From: Actinomycetes bacterium
Lineage (GTDB): Bacteria; Actinomycetota; Acidimicrobiia; Acidimicrobiales; Ilumatobacteraceae
NCBI GenBank assembly: GCA_025358125.1
Contig: JANYKS010000026.1
Location: 1-33,296, forward strand
Reading direction: 5' to 3'
DNA: 33,296 bases
The translations under genes and the position numbers were made by a program. Under the pieces are notes generated by a model. That model searched no databases and was not told the DNA's origin. It saw nothing but the letters and a program-made list of their open reading frames with translations. How positions within the stretch are numbered: the first letter of the stretch is position 1; every line of letters begins with the position of its first letter. Of this stretch, positions 16,188 through 25,056 are shown piece by piece.

Positions 16188-16868
16188 TTAGTTGCATCGA
16201 CCATTGGTGGAGGGGGTTCCGGGTATCGTTTGCAGCAGTGTTTGGAGTTCGGAGGAGTCCGTTGCGAAGCCGACTCCGTTGCGAGTGCGCGACCGTGCGT
16301 AGATGATGCCGATGACGTCGCCGGTCGACGACAGCACTGCTCCACCGGAGTCGCCGGCGGCGATGTCGGCGAGCATCTCTAGGCCGTGTCGTTTGACGGT
16401 CTGCTGGACGTAGATGTCCTCCATCGTGACGAGCAGTCGCTTGCTGACGGTGACCTTCCGGTCGGTCACTCCGTTGGCGCGGCTCCAGGTCAAGGTGGCG
16501 CCGGGGCCAGGTGCGCTGTGCCCGAGCTTCAGGGCGGGCGCGTTGAGGTCGGGCACGGCGAGTACAGCGAGATCACGGTCCTTGTCGAACGCGAGCACTG
16601 CGGCGGGGTGGAGGCCGCCGGCATGGTCGACGACCGAAATCGAGGTCGCACCTGCGATGGCGTGTGCCACGGTCACCACTTGGCCCCGACGGCCCACGAC
16701 GACGCCACTCGCCAAATGGGCGGTGAGCCCGCACCCCTCGGCGACGATCCCGACGGCGGAGTTGGCGGGTTCGGCATCGTCGGGAGCGGGCCCCGCCGAA
16801 CACGCTGCGGCGAGCACGGTCAAGGTTGCGCACACAGCAACGGCGAACGCTGGGTGCCTGGCGCTCAC
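16188..16868 (-). CDS. Trypsin-like serine protease, lipoprotein
   Basis: Predicted secreted, membrane-anchored serine protease of the chymotrypsin/trypsin fold. It has 226 residues: a signal peptide with lipobox LAAAC (Cys23), a short Pro/Asp-rich linker, and a catalytic triad H69 (VTVAHAI), D99 (KDRDLAVLAV) and S174 (AAGDSGGAV). The DRDLAVL and GDSGGAV motifs are typical of HtrA/trypsin-type domains; no PDZ domain follows. The start at 16868 is immediately after the stop of the upstream oxidoreductase (16869), so the two are probably co-transcribed with lacI. A role in inositol use is not evident; it may be a passenger joined to this transcript by rearrangement. Just downstream is the decayed IS6-type remnant. 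Confidence 0.82.
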   Translation of the reverse strand: MSARHPAFAVAVCATLTVLAAACSAGPAPDDAEPANSAVGIVAEGCGLTAHLASGVVVGRRGQVVTVAHAIAGATSISVVDHAGGLHPAAVLAFDKDRDLAVLAVPDLNAPALKLGHSAPGPGATLTWSRANGVTDRKVTVSKRLLVTMEDIYVQQTVKRHGLEMLADIAAGDSGGAVLSSTGDVIGIIYARSRTRNGVGFATDSSELQTLLQTIPGTPSTNGRCN

Positions 16869-17969
16869 TCACGCCCGAGCGTTCAGGAGGCGTCCGTCTG
16901 ATGCCGCGCTCTGCAGGGCGAGATCGAGGAGAAACTGCACTCGAGCGCCTTCGGCGAGATCGGGTGTACACGCGACCCCATCGCGGATTGCGTCGACCCA
17001 CTCACCGATCATCGCCCCGCCGCCACGAAACACGTCGCGATAGGTGTCGTGCACCCGGTCTCGGCGCGCGGATCCCCAGATCTCGTCTGGAATCGGCATG
17101 ACGGCAGCGGGCCCCGGATCGTTTGCGCGCAGTCCGCGTACTTCCTGCACCGTTGACCAGTCGTTGTACGCATATACCGTGCCGTCCGAGCCATGCAGGT
17201 CGAGGTGGTGTGTCTGGTTGAAGTCGGTGCCCTCCCAACACACCGCGCTCACCTGCAGGGTGCCGTATGCACCGTTCTCGAAGCGGACGGTGATGAGCGC
17301 GGAGTCTTCGCTGCGGTCGTAGCTGCTTCCATCGGGGCGTGGCTCGCGATCGATGAAGCGGGATGTGATGCATCCGATCTCGGCGACTTCACCCAGCAGC
17401 CAGCGGGCGACATGGAGCCAATGGCTCCCGAGGTCGCCCAGCACGCCGGACCCGGCGATCTCGGTGTCGAATCGCCAGCTGTACTCGCCCTCTCGCGCAA
17501 AGCCCGTGAAATAGCGCATGTTGAGATGGAAAGGCCGACCGACGAACTCCTCGTCGATCAGCCGCTTGACGTATTGGTTCGTCGGCATGTACCGATAGGT
17601 GAACGGGACGAGCGTGATGGCTCCGTTCTGCACTGCTGCCGCGGCCATGCGCTTCGCCGCGTCAGCCGTCGTGGCGATCGGCTTCTCGCAAAGGACATGC
17701 AGCCCGCGTTCGAGCGCGGTCAGGGTGAGCGCCTCGTGGCTGTCGTTGGACGTGGCGATGACGACTGCATCAAGCCGCTGCGGGTCGAGAAACTCGTCGC
17801 TGTTGGCCGACACCCATGGGATCGTCCACTGCGTCGCGAGTGCCTGAGCCTTTGCAGCCGTGCGCCCGCACACGCCAACCACTTCAGCGTCGGGATGAGC
17901 GGTCAGGGCCGGGAGGTACATCGAGTCAGCCCACCAACTCGTTCCGAGCACACCCACCCGTACTGTCAA
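16869..17969 (-). CDS. Gfo/Idh/MocA oxidoreductase next to lacI
   Basis: A 366-residue NAD(P)-dependent dehydrogenase. The Rossmann start VRVGVLGTSWWADS has a variant glycine motif (G-x-x-x-W-x) instead of the usual GxGxxG. The EKP lysine is K96 and the D179/H183 pair lies in LGDLGSHWLHVARW. It is distinct from both IolG and the second dehydrogenase type of the two operons, so it is a third subtype in this window. It begins at 17969, overlapping the lacI stop by four bases, which points to expression together with the repressor. Its substrate cannot be read from sequence; a sugar or cyclitol is likely given the neighbours. Confidence 0.82.
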   Translation of the reverse strand: MTVRVGVLGTSWWADSMYLPALTAHPDAEVVGVCGRTAAKAQALATQWTIPWVSANSDEFLDPQRLDAVVIATSNDSHEALTLTALERGLHVLCEKPIATTADAAKRMAAAAVQNGAITLVPFTYRYMPTNQYVKRLIDEEFVGRPFHLNMRYFTGFAREGEYSWRFDTEIAGSGVLGDLGSHWLHVARWLLGEVAEIGCITSRFIDREPRPDGSSYDRSEDSALITVRFENGAYGTLQVSAVCWEGTDFNQTHHLDLHGSDGTVYAYNDWSTVQEVRGLRANDPGPAAVMPIPDEIWGSARRDRVHDTYRDVFRGGGAMIGEWVDAIRDGVACTPDLAEGARVQFLLDLALQSAASDGRLLNARA

Positions 17970-18994
17970 GAGGCAACCTCGCCTTCACGAGAAGCCTCCA
18001 CGTGCGGGCCGCTGGTCCGCCGCACGACCAGAGTTGGAGCGACCACATGGTGAACTGCGGTCGAGCGGCCGTCATCGAGTCGCTGCAAGATCAGCTCGGT
18101 TGCGATCCGACCGAACTCGCCGCGTGGTTGATTGATCGTGGTCAGTGACAGGTGGTGCATCGCCGCGAGTCCGGTGTTGTCGTAGCCCACGATGGCCAGG
18201 TCGGACGGGACGTCGAGACCGGCGTCTTCCACACGGTCCAGCGCGCCAGCGGCGCTGAGGTCGTTGGCCGCGAAGATCGCTGTGGGTCGCGGGTGAAGTG
18301 TGAGAAGTTCGTCGGCAGCGTTGTAGCCGCCGGACTCGCTGAAGTCTCCCCCTGCGGTGTTGATGCAGTCGCCGAGCCCGTACTCGCGCATCCAGGCCTC
18401 GTAGCCTTGCCGGCGTGTGGCGGCGCCGGCTCCGGATCCGCCGTCGATGTGGCTGATGCGGCGATGGCCGAGGCTCACGAGATGGTCGATGACGAGTCGG
18501 GCACCCACTGATTCGTCGCAGTTGACGGTGTCGATTTCGAGTGATGAAGCAGTGCGCCCGATCGCTACCACGGCGGCCGACTTCGCGGCCCTCTCCATCT
18601 CTCCCTCTGTCACGACCGCGCCGGCGAGGACGAGCCCATCGACGCGTAACTGCAGAAGCGTTTCGATCGCATCGGCTTCGCCACGGCGGGAGTGCTGTCC
18701 GTTGCCGATCAGAATGCGATAGCCGTTCGCTGCTGCGGTGGTCTGGATCCCATCGACCATCTCGGCGAAGAACGAATTGTGCAAATCATTGACGACGACC
18801 CCGAGAGTGTGGGTGCGGCGGCTCGCAAGATTGCGCGCCAGCACGTTGGGTCGATACCCGAGTTCGTCGACTGCCTTCAGGACGAGGGCACGCCGTTTGT
18901 CGCTGACGTTTGGCGCACCGCGCATGACGAGCGAGACGAGCGCCGTGGACACGCCTGCGGCCTCCGCGACTTGCTGCATCGTTGGTTGAGTCAT
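17966..18994 (-). CDS. LacI-family transcriptional regulator
   Basis: A 342-residue repressor. The N-terminal helix-turn-helix and hinge occupy about residues 4-60 (MQQVAEAAGVSTALVSLVMRG followed by YRPNVLARNLASRRTHTLGV), and a periplasmic-binding-protein-like ligand domain covers the rest (NDLHNSFFAEMVDGI, GHRRISHIDG, IFAANDLSAAGALD, LTTINQPRGEFG). The ATG at 18994 has an AGGAG site nine bases upstream. It is divergent from operon B and a palindrome of LacI-operator type lies in the gap, so it most likely controls operon B and itself in response to the imported cyclitol or a catabolite. The overlap with the next gene puts the oxidoreductase under the same control. Iol repressors of other groups are often IolR (DeoR or GntR type); here a LacI type seems to take the role. 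Confidence 0.9.
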   Translation of the reverse strand: MTQPTMQQVAEAAGVSTALVSLVMRGAPNVSDKRRALVLKAVDELGYRPNVLARNLASRRTHTLGVVVNDLHNSFFAEMVDGIQTTAAANGYRILIGNGQHSRRGEADAIETLLQLRVDGLVLAGAVVTEGEMERAAKSAAVVAIGRTASSLEIDTVNCDESVGARLVIDHLVSLGHRRISHIDGGSGAGAATRRQGYEAWMREYGLGDCINTAGGDFSESGGYNAADELLTLHPRPTAIFAANDLSAAGALDRVEDAGLDVPSDLAIVGYDNTGLAAMHHLSLTTINQPRGEFGRIATELILQRLDDGRSTAVHHVVAPTLVVRRTSGPHVEASREGEVAS

Positions 18995-19034
18995 CGTCGC
19001 GGGACTCCTGTGGTCGGGCTTTCAAAGACGGGCC

Positions 19035-19064
19035 TTGACATGGGGGCGTGACAAACACCATAGT
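19035..19064 (+). promoter_or_regulatory. Candidate promoter of operon B
   Basis: A perfect -35 box TTGACA (19035-19040) is followed after 18 bases by CATAGT (19059-19064), a 4 of 6 match to TATAAT. The start of transcription would fall near 19071, just upstream of the palindromic operator, which is the arrangement expected for repression. Confidence 0.55.
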
Positions 19065-19075
19065 ACGTGGAGATG

Positions 19076-19107
19076 AGAGCGCTCTAATCCGGAGGATCGG
19101 GCGCTCC
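19076..19107. promoter_or_regulatory. Candidate LacI operator(s)
   Basis: AGAGCGCTCT at 19076-19085 is a perfect 10-bp palindrome with the central CG expected of LacI-family sites. A second, partial site GGGCGCTCC lies at 19099-19107. The 23-base centre-to-centre spacing (about two helical turns) would allow two dimers to bind on one face. Confidence 0.6.
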
Positions 19108-19133
19108 AAAGACAGTCTTGAGGGGGCACGTCG

Positions 19134-20060
19134 ATGAGTGTGTTGGAACGGCTCGCTGGTGCCCCCATTTCCTGGGGCGTCTGCGAGGTTCCCGGGTGGG
19201 GCATCGAGTTGGCACCGCGGCGGGTCCTCGGCGAAATGCGGGACCTGGGCCTCACGGCCACCGAGCTCGGCTCCGACGGTTATCTGCCGACTGATGCTGC
19301 GGAGCTGAAGGACCTGTGCTCGGAGTTCGGGATCACCATGATTGGTGGGTTCGTCCCGCTCGTGGTGCATCAGCCCCAGGAGCTCGATGCCACCGTTCGG
19401 GCCGCTCGACGCGCTGCTGCTCTGATGTCGAGTGCCGGTGGCACGGTGTTCGTCACCTCGGCCGTGAGCGACTGGAACTGGGGTCCGCGTACGCCGCTTT
19501 CTCTCGCTGATTGGGAATTTGCGTCAACGACACTTGCCCGCATCGACGAGATCGTCGGTGAGTACGGGATGACGCAGGCCATCCATCCGCATCTGCGCAC
19601 GGTCCTTGAGACCCGGACTGACTTCGAGGCGCTGCTCGACGTGTCCGATGTCGGCTGGACCCTCGACACGGGACACATGCAGATCGGGGGGATGAGCCCG
19701 ATGGAGTTCATCGACCTGGCCTTCGACCGGATCCGTCACGTTCATCTCAAAGACGTCGTGATGGATCGCGCGGCACCGGTGTTCGCTGGCGATCAGTCGA
19801 TCATGGAAGGGGTGCAGGCCGGCATGTTCTGCAACCTCGGTTGCGGTGATGTCCCGATCGGCGAGGTTGTGACATCACTGGAAGCTCGCGGGTACGACCA
19901 CTGGTACGTGCTCGAACAAGACGCTGCCATCACTTCGGGGGAACCTGACGTCGGTGCTGGCCCAATTCTCGATGTTCAAGCGAGCATCGAGTTCCTCCGG
20001 GGGGTTGAGGCATCCGCCTCGACGAACGAGGAGAAACAAAACGAAAAGGGGAGTACATGA
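19134..20060 (+). CDS. iolE: Inosose dehydratase-like TIM-barrel protein
   Basis: Sugar phosphate isomerase/epimerase superfamily (AP endonuclease 2 fold), 308 residues. It most likely dehydrates scyllo-inosose (2-keto-myo-inositol) to the trihydroxy-dione used by IolD. Visible features are the start LAGAPISWGVCEVPGWG typical of IolE, the metal-site glutamate E44 (TATELGSDGYLP), the HPHLRT segment, WTLDTGHMQIGG, HVHLKDV and the final YVLEQDA. An IolH-type isomerase is the main alternative. The ATG at 19134 has an AGGGGG site about nine bases upstream. It is the first gene of operon B, and its stop overlaps the binding-protein start (ATGA). Operon A has no counterpart left. The last ~15 residues (NEEKQNEKGST) are a polar tail. 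Confidence 0.85.
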   Translation: MSVLERLAGAPISWGVCEVPGWGIELAPRRVLGEMRDLGLTATELGSDGYLPTDAAELKDLCSEFGITMIGGFVPLVVHQPQELDATVRAARRAAALMSSAGGTVFVTSAVSDWNWGPRTPLSLADWEFASTTLARIDEIVGEYGMTQAIHPHLRTVLETRTDFEALLDVSDVGWTLDTGHMQIGGMSPMEFIDLAFDRIRHVHLKDVVMDRAAPVFAGDQSIMEGVQAGMFCNLGCGDVPIGEVVTSLEARGYDHWYVLEQDAAITSGEPDVGAGPILDVQASIEFLRGVEASASTNEEKQNEKGST

Positions 20061-21157
20061 TCACATCCAAGAAATGGCTGGCATTCGTACCGGCCATGGC
20101 ACTCGTCGTCGCGTCCTGCAGCAGTTCTAGCGGGAGTGGGGCGGGCACCACCAGCGCCGGCGGGGGCGGCTCCGTCGCAGCAAGCGCCAGTTCCGTCGCG
20201 TCAAGCGCCGCCTCGTCCGGATCGAGCGCCAGCTCGGCGGCGACAACGGGGGCCTCCACCGGCGGTACCGAGGCCGTCAGCCAGACCCAGGCGGGTGACC
20301 TCACGTTCTACATGATCACCCACTCCGACGACGGTCCGTTTTGGTCGGTCGTGAAGCGTGGTGCAGAGCAGGCCGCCAAGGACCTCGGCGTCAAGCTCGT
20401 CTGGAAGCCAGGGAACAACGACCCGCAGGTGATGGTCAAGGACATCGAAGCGGCAGTGGCCGCCGGTGCGTCCGGCATTGCCGCGTCGCTGCCGAATGCT
20501 GACGCACTGGTTGGACCCCTGAAGGCCGCCGTTGCGGCCCACGTTCCGGTGATCACACTCAACTCGGGCTCCAAGGACTACCAGGCCATCGGGGCGCTGA
20601 CCCACGTCGGGCAGAGCGAGGATGTCGCCGGAAGTGGTGCTGGTGACCGCCTGAACGCAGCCGGTGCCAAGAAGGTCCTGTGTGCCCAGCAAGAGCAGGG
20701 CAACAGCGGCCTCACCGAGCGTTGTCAGGGTCTCGAGAAGAGCTTCAAGGGCAAGGTCGTCACACAGTTCGTCGGCCTCGATGCTGATACGACTGCGCAG
20801 CAGAACACGATCAACGCCGCGCTCGCTGCCGATCCGGCCATCGACGCCATTCTCGGCGTCGGCCCGGTGGTCACCATGTCGGCGCTTCGCGCAGCGAAGG
20901 ACCTCGGCCGGAAAGTCACCATCGGTGGGTTCGACCTCACGCCCGAACTGCTCGGAGCGATCCAGGCCGGCGACATCGCCTTCACCGTGGATCAGCAGCA
21001 GTACCTGCAGGGTTACATGCCGATTCTGTTGTTGTACCTCAACGTGACCAACCAGAACACCCTCGGTGGAGGTCTCCCGATCCTCACCGGGCCGGGCTTC
21101 GTCACCAAGGACAACGCCGCTGAAGTGATCAAGCTCAGCAAGCAGGGAACTCGCTGA
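20057..21157 (+). CDS. Sugar/cyclitol-binding lipoprotein of ABC transporter (operon B)
   Basis: Extracytoplasmic substrate-binding protein (periplasmic-binding type 1, RbsB-like), 366 residues. It has a signal peptide with lipobox VASC (Cys21), a Ser/Ala/Gly/Thr-rich linker from 22 to about 75, and then the two-lobed domain starting LTFYMITHSDDGPFWSVVKRGAEQA, which contains the usual DDGPFW-type binding-site start. The hinge region near the C terminus reads GGFDLTPELLGAIQAGDIAFTVDQQQYLQGY. Expected ligand: inositol or an isomer, from context. It overlaps iolE by four bases. The 3' end aligns with the truncated gene fragment at 13678-13950. A strong hairpin downstream probably keeps its transcript level above that of the permease. 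Confidence 0.93.
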   Translation: MITSKKWLAFVPAMALVVASCSSSSGSGAGTTSAGGGGSVAASASSVASSAASSGSSASSAATTGASTGGTEAVSQTQAGDLTFYMITHSDDGPFWSVVKRGAEQAAKDLGVKLVWKPGNNDPQVMVKDIEAAVAAGASGIAASLPNADALVGPLKAAVAAHVPVITLNSGSKDYQAIGALTHVGQSEDVAGSGAGDRLNAAGAKKVLCAQQEQGNSGLTERCQGLEKSFKGKVVTQFVGLDADTTAQQNTINAALAADPAIDAILGVGPVVTMSALRAAKDLGRKVTIGGFDLTPELLGAIQAGDIAFTVDQQQYLQGYMPILLLYLNVTNQNTLGGGLPILTGPGFVTKDNAAEVIKLSKQGTR

Positions 21158-21168
21158 GACCCGTGTGA

Positions 21169-21237
21169 GCCGTCGCATTCGGCGACGGCCTACATGACAC
21201 TCCAGGGGGGTGGAACCGAGCCGCTCGGTTCCACCCC
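21169..21237 (+). terminator. Two strong hairpins after the binding-protein gene (operon B)
   Basis: The first is GCCGTCGC/GCGACGGC (21169-21176 with 21182-21189, 5-base loop). The second is a perfect 14-bp stem GGGGTGGAACCGAG/CTCGGTTCCACCCC (21207-21220 with 21224-21237) with a 3-base loop. No T-run follows, so partial termination or 3'-end protection of the binding-protein mRNA is more likely than complete termination. Confidence 0.75.
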
Positions 21238-21277
21238 GCCTGATGTTGACCGGCGCGAAGTTTGGTTGGAGGAACCC

Positions 21278-23227
21278 TTGACGACAATCGACAAACCATC
21301 GGTGCAGCCGGCGGAGCCCGAGCTCATGGTCGCCAATCGTGGTGCGACGGCATCAGCTGTTGCGCCCGACGGCGACGAGCGCCTTGCCTACCGTTCGGTG
21401 TTCCAGCGCCTCTTCATGCGCCCGGAGGTCGGCGCCATCATTGGCGCTGTTGGCATCTGGACGTTCTTCTGGGCCGTGTCCGGAACGTTCGGGACCGTGG
21501 GCCAGACATTCGGTTGGTTGGACACTGCGGCGACGCTTGGCATCATGGCTGTCGCTGTCTCGATGTTGATGATCGGCGGCGAGTTCGACTTGTCATCGGG
21601 CGCCATGACGGGCGCGATGGGAATGCTGATCATCTACCTGGTCAAGGCGACGGGCGCCCTCGGAGGCCGTGGGTTTCCGCTCGAACTGGCAATCCCGCTG
21701 TCCCTTGCCCTTGCGCTGGGGATTGGCTACCTCAACGGATGGATGGTCGAGCGAACGGGGCAGCCGAGCTTCATCATCACGCTCGGCACATTCTTCGCAT
21801 TGATCGGGCTCAAGCTCGGCCTGGCGAAGCGTTTCGTCGGCCAGATTCAAATCGGCCGCACCGACGAGGCATCGGACTTCAAGTACTTTCGCCCGTTCTT
21901 CGCAGCTGAATGGGAGCGCAACAAGCATGAGTTCGCCCAGCGCGACTTCTGGTACATCGCTCTCGTGGCAGCAGGGGTTCTGATCTCGATTCTTGCGGTC
22001 TGTGAGCTGTGGTTCAAGCGGCGTGCCGAGCCGAAGGCAACCGGACTCGTTCAGTTCCTTGTCAGCGCTGCGGTTGGAATCGCTGCAGGCATCGGGCTCA
22101 ACGTCACCGATGGGGTTGGCGCAAACCTCGCGATCGGCGTGTTGATAGCGCTGTGCATCGTCGTCGGGCTGCACGGATGGGTGTCGTGGCGATACGAGCC
22201 AATCGGCGAACGCGGTTCCGTGGCGTTGGATTCGACAATGATACGACGGACTGTGCTGGGCTTGGCTCTCGTGGTGCTCGGCGGAGTCGTAGCCGTGGTC
22301 ATGGACTCGAAATCGACCAACAACTTCGTGTTCCCGTTCACCACCCAGGGCGTGCGCGTGATGCTTGCATCCGCACTCGGCGTCGCAGGCCTCACGTTGC
22401 TGGCGATGGTCTCCCAGGCTGCGTTGCGCGTGAATGCGGCGTCAAAGTTCATTGCCACGTCAGCGCTTGCGCTCGGCATCGCTGTGATCGCGGCGACGAT
22501 CTACATCGCTTCGAAAGCGCCCAAGTTTCGAGCCGCGTTGTTCCCGTTCCTGCTCTTCTTGGCCGTGTTGATCTTCACGTGGGGAATGCTTGCATCCAGG
22601 TTCGCAGAGCGGCGCGCGGTGGCTGCACGTGCGGATCGATTGGGCAACCGAATGTTGGCCCTTGGAATCCTGAGTGTGCTCATCGGGCTGGCGATACGAA
22701 TGCTCTTCATCACCAAGGCCGAATTGCTTGCCGGAGTGCCGCCGGCAAAGACGTCGGTACGACTGTTGTGGTTCGCATTGTTCACCGCAGCAATGATGTG
22801 GGTGCTGGCTCGGACACGGTTCGGGAGCTGGACCTTCGCAGTCGGCGGCAACAAAGAGGCGGCTCGCCAGGTGGGTGTGCCCGCTGCGCGCACCAAGACG
22901 AAGCTGTTCATGCTCGTCGCGTTCGCAGCCTGGTTCGTGGGCATTCTCGTCGCGTTCCGGATCAACTCGATCCAGGCCAATGCGGGTGATGGGCAAGAGT
23001 TCCTGTACATCATCGCAGCCGTGGTCGGCGGGACGCTGCTGACTGGCGGTTACGGCTCAGCATTCGGAGGCGCGATCGGCGCCTGCATCATGTCGATTCC
23101 GTTGATCGGCATCTCGAGTGCCCGGTGGAACACCGACTGGCGCTTCCTCATCATTGGGACGATCCTGCTGCTCGCAGTGGTGTCGAATCGGTATCTCCGC
23201 ACCAAGGCCGGGGCGGTTCGGCGTTGA
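21278..23227 (+). CDS. Oversized RbsC-like ABC permease (operon B)
   Basis: Membrane subunit of the cyclitol importer, 649 residues. The N-terminal family half (about 45-185) includes [19 protein letters not shown] and GQPSFIITLGTFFALIG. The C-terminal half (about 495-640) includes [18 protein letters not shown] and [21 protein letters not shown]. The middle ~310 residues (187-495) are an insertion with about eight hydrophobic segments, for example 225-245, 283-302, 325-342, 390-411 and 420-439. I choose the TTG at 21278: a GGAGGA ribosome-binding site sits five bases upstream, while the ATG at 21194 has none and lies among the hairpins. The open frame upstream therefore belongs to the leader. 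Confidence 0.87.
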   Translation: MTTIDKPSVQPAEPELMVANRGATASAVAPDGDERLAYRSVFQRLFMRPEVGAIIGAVGIWTFFWAVSGTFGTVGQTFGWLDTAATLGIMAVAVSMLMIGGEFDLSSGAMTGAMGMLIIYLVKATGALGGRGFPLELAIPLSLALALGIGYLNGWMVERTGQPSFIITLGTFFALIGLKLGLAKRFVGQIQIGRTDEASDFKYFRPFFAAEWERNKHEFAQRDFWYIALVAAGVLISILAVCELWFKRRAEPKATGLVQFLVSAAVGIAAGIGLNVTDGVGANLAIGVLIALCIVVGLHGWVSWRYEPIGERGSVALDSTMIRRTVLGLALVVLGGVVAVVMDSKSTNNFVFPFTTQGVRVMLASALGVAGLTLLAMVSQAALRVNAASKFIATSALALGIAVIAATIYIASKAPKFRAALFPFLLFLAVLIFTWGMLASRFAERRAVAARADRLGNRMLALGILSVLIGLAIRMLFITKAELLAGVPPAKTSVRLLWFALFTAAMMWVLARTRFGSWTFAVGGNKEAARQVGVPAARTKTKLFMLVAFAAWFVGILVAFRINSIQANAGDGQEFLYIIAAVVGGTLLTGGYGSAFGGAIGACIMSIPLIGISSARWNTDWRFLIIGTILLLAVVSNRYLRTKAGAVRR

Positions 23228-23263
23228 GTTGGTCATCCGAGCAGCGATCCACGGAGGATTTTC

Positions 23264-24076
23264 ATGTCTGAGCACGCCCTCCTCGAACTCGACAACATCT
23301 CGAAGTACTACGGCAACATCATCGCCCTCTCCGGGGTGAGTACATCGGTCGCCGCCGGCGAGGTGACGTGCGTGCTCGGCGACAACGGTGCCGGCAAGTC
23401 GAGCCTCATCAAGATCCTGGCCGGTGTCCATCAGCCGACCGAAGGCTCGATTCGCATGAACGGCGAAGAGGTGTCGTTCGCATCGCCTCGTGAGGCACTC
23501 GATCACGGGATCGCCACCGTGTATCAGGATCTTGCGATGGTTCCGCTCATGTCGGTCTGGCGGAATTTCTTCCTCGGATCGGAACCAACAAAGGGGCTTG
23601 GACCGTTCAAATTCATCGACACCGCGAAGGCGAAGCAGATCACCAAGGACGAGTTGACCAAGATGGGCATCGACATCCGCGATACGGAGCAACCCGTCGG
23701 AACGCTGTCCGGTGGCGAACGCCAATCCGTCGCCATCGCTCGCGCCGGCTACTTCGGTGCAAAGGTCCTCATCCTCGACGAGCCAACTTCCGCGCTCGGC
23801 GTGAAGCAATCGGGCGTCGTGTTGAAGCGCATCGTCGAAGCTCGCAACAACGGACTGGCGGTGATCTTCATCACCCACAACCCTCGGCACGCCTACCCGG
23901 TGGGCGACCGCTTCCTCATCCTCAACCGCGGTCACTCGATGGGCTCTTTCGCAAAGGATGAGATAGCGATCGACGACCTCACGCGTCTCATGGCTGGTGG
24001 CGCCGAACTCGAAGCGCTCGAGCACGAACTCCAAGCCAGCGGAGCATCGTCTGACCGCCCTCTCGCGCAGCGATGA
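23264..24076 (+). CDS. Sugar/cyclitol ABC transporter ATPase (operon B)
   Basis: Single-domain ATPase of 270 residues, paralogous to the operon A protein with a one-residue offset. Walker A is GDNGAGKSS (K45), the signature LSGGERQ, Walker B VLILDEP and the H-loop THN (H205). [18 protein letters not shown] is the expected start; a GGAGG site lies about seven bases upstream of the ATG at 23264. It is 36 bases behind the permease and overlaps iolC by four bases. Only one nucleotide-binding domain is encoded, so it must act as a homodimer. Confidence 0.93.
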   Translation: MSEHALLELDNISKYYGNIIALSGVSTSVAAGEVTCVLGDNGAGKSSLIKILAGVHQPTEGSIRMNGEEVSFASPREALDHGIATVYQDLAMVPLMSVWRNFFLGSEPTKGLGPFKFIDTAKAKQITKDELTKMGIDIRDTEQPVGTLSGGERQSVAIARAGYFGAKVLILDEPTSALGVKQSGVVLKRIVEARNNGLAVIFITHNPRHAYPVGDRFLILNRGHSMGSFAKDEIAIDDLTRLMAGGAELEALEHELQASGASSDRPLAQR

Positions 24077-25056
24077 TGGCGCCCTTCGACCTGAGCACCC
24101 TGCAGGTTCTGACGTTTGGCCGGTCATCGGTCGACCTGTATCCCGAGCAGCACAACGTTCCGCTCGCCGACGTCCAGACGTTTCGCAAGTCGATCGGAGG
24201 GAGCCCGACCAACGTCGCGGTCGCGGCAGCGCTGTTGGGTCGCAGAGCAGCACTCATCACCCGGGTGGGCAACGACCCTTTCGGGGCCTACATCCGCAGT
24301 GGACTGCGCCGGTTCGGCGTGCATGACGCGTTCGTCTCCACCGACCCTGAGCTGCTCACGCCCGTCGTGTTCTGCGAGCTGATGCCTCCCGAGGAACCCT
24401 CGCTCTACTTCTACCGAGAGCCCAGAGGGCCCGAGTTGAACATCTCCGTCGACGACCTGCCACTCGATGCCATCTCGTCCGTCCCGGTGTACTGGACGTC
24501 GGCTTCCGTCTTTGCCGAAGAACCGAGTCGCTCGGCCGCAATGGCGGCGCTGCGCCTCCGCGCTCGTGCGACACACACCGTGATCGATCTCGACTATCGG
24601 CCGATGTTCTGGGAGTCGCTCGAGCAGGCGCGTGAGTTCGTCTCGCCATCGATCGATCTGTGCACGGTGGCGGTCGGCAATCGCGACGAGTGCGAGATGG
24701 CGGTCGGCACTCGGGAGCCTCACGAAGCAGCCGACCGAATGCTTGAGCGCGGTGTGTCACTGGCAATTGTAAAAATGGGCGCTGAAGGCGTGTTGGTGGC
24801 AACCGCCGAATCTCGCACCATCGTTCACCCGATCCGCGTCCAGGTGGTCTGCGGCCTCGGGGCGGGTGACGCGTTCGGCGGCTCACTCTGCGACGGTTTG
24901 CTGGCCGGCTGGGAACCGACCGAGATCGTGTCGCGCGCGAATGCTGCGGGGGCAATCGTGGCCGGCCGGTTGATGTGCTCCGACGACATGCCGACCGCTG
25001 CGGAGATCGACCAACTGTTGGCGAGCGGCATCATGCCCGAACGGGTGGCCTCATGA
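24073..25056 (+). CDS. iolC: 5-dehydro-2-deoxygluconokinase (operon B)
   Basis: PfkB-family kinase, 327 residues, paralogous to the operon A IolC. It has the N-terminal [17 protein letters not shown] motif (about 40-56) and the catalytic [10 protein letters not shown] with D266. The [14 protein letters not shown]-like region (here [13 protein letters not shown]) is shared with copy A (IIFYREPKAPDMN), typical of IolC. It begins with ATGATG at 24073, overlapping the ATPase stop, and ends with a four-base overlap onto the aldolase. Confidence 0.93.
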   Translation: MMAPFDLSTLQVLTFGRSSVDLYPEQHNVPLADVQTFRKSIGGSPTNVAVAAALLGRRAALITRVGNDPFGAYIRSGLRRFGVHDAFVSTDPELLTPVVFCELMPPEEPSLYFYREPRGPELNISVDDLPLDAISSVPVYWTSASVFAEEPSRSAAMAALRLRARATHTVIDLDYRPMFWESLEQAREFVSPSIDLCTVAVGNRDECEMAVGTREPHEAADRMLERGVSLAIVKMGAEGVLVATAESRTIVHPIRVQVVCGLGAGDAFGGSLCDGLLAGWEPTEIVSRANAAGAIVAGRLMCSDDMPTAAEIDQLLASGIMPERVAS

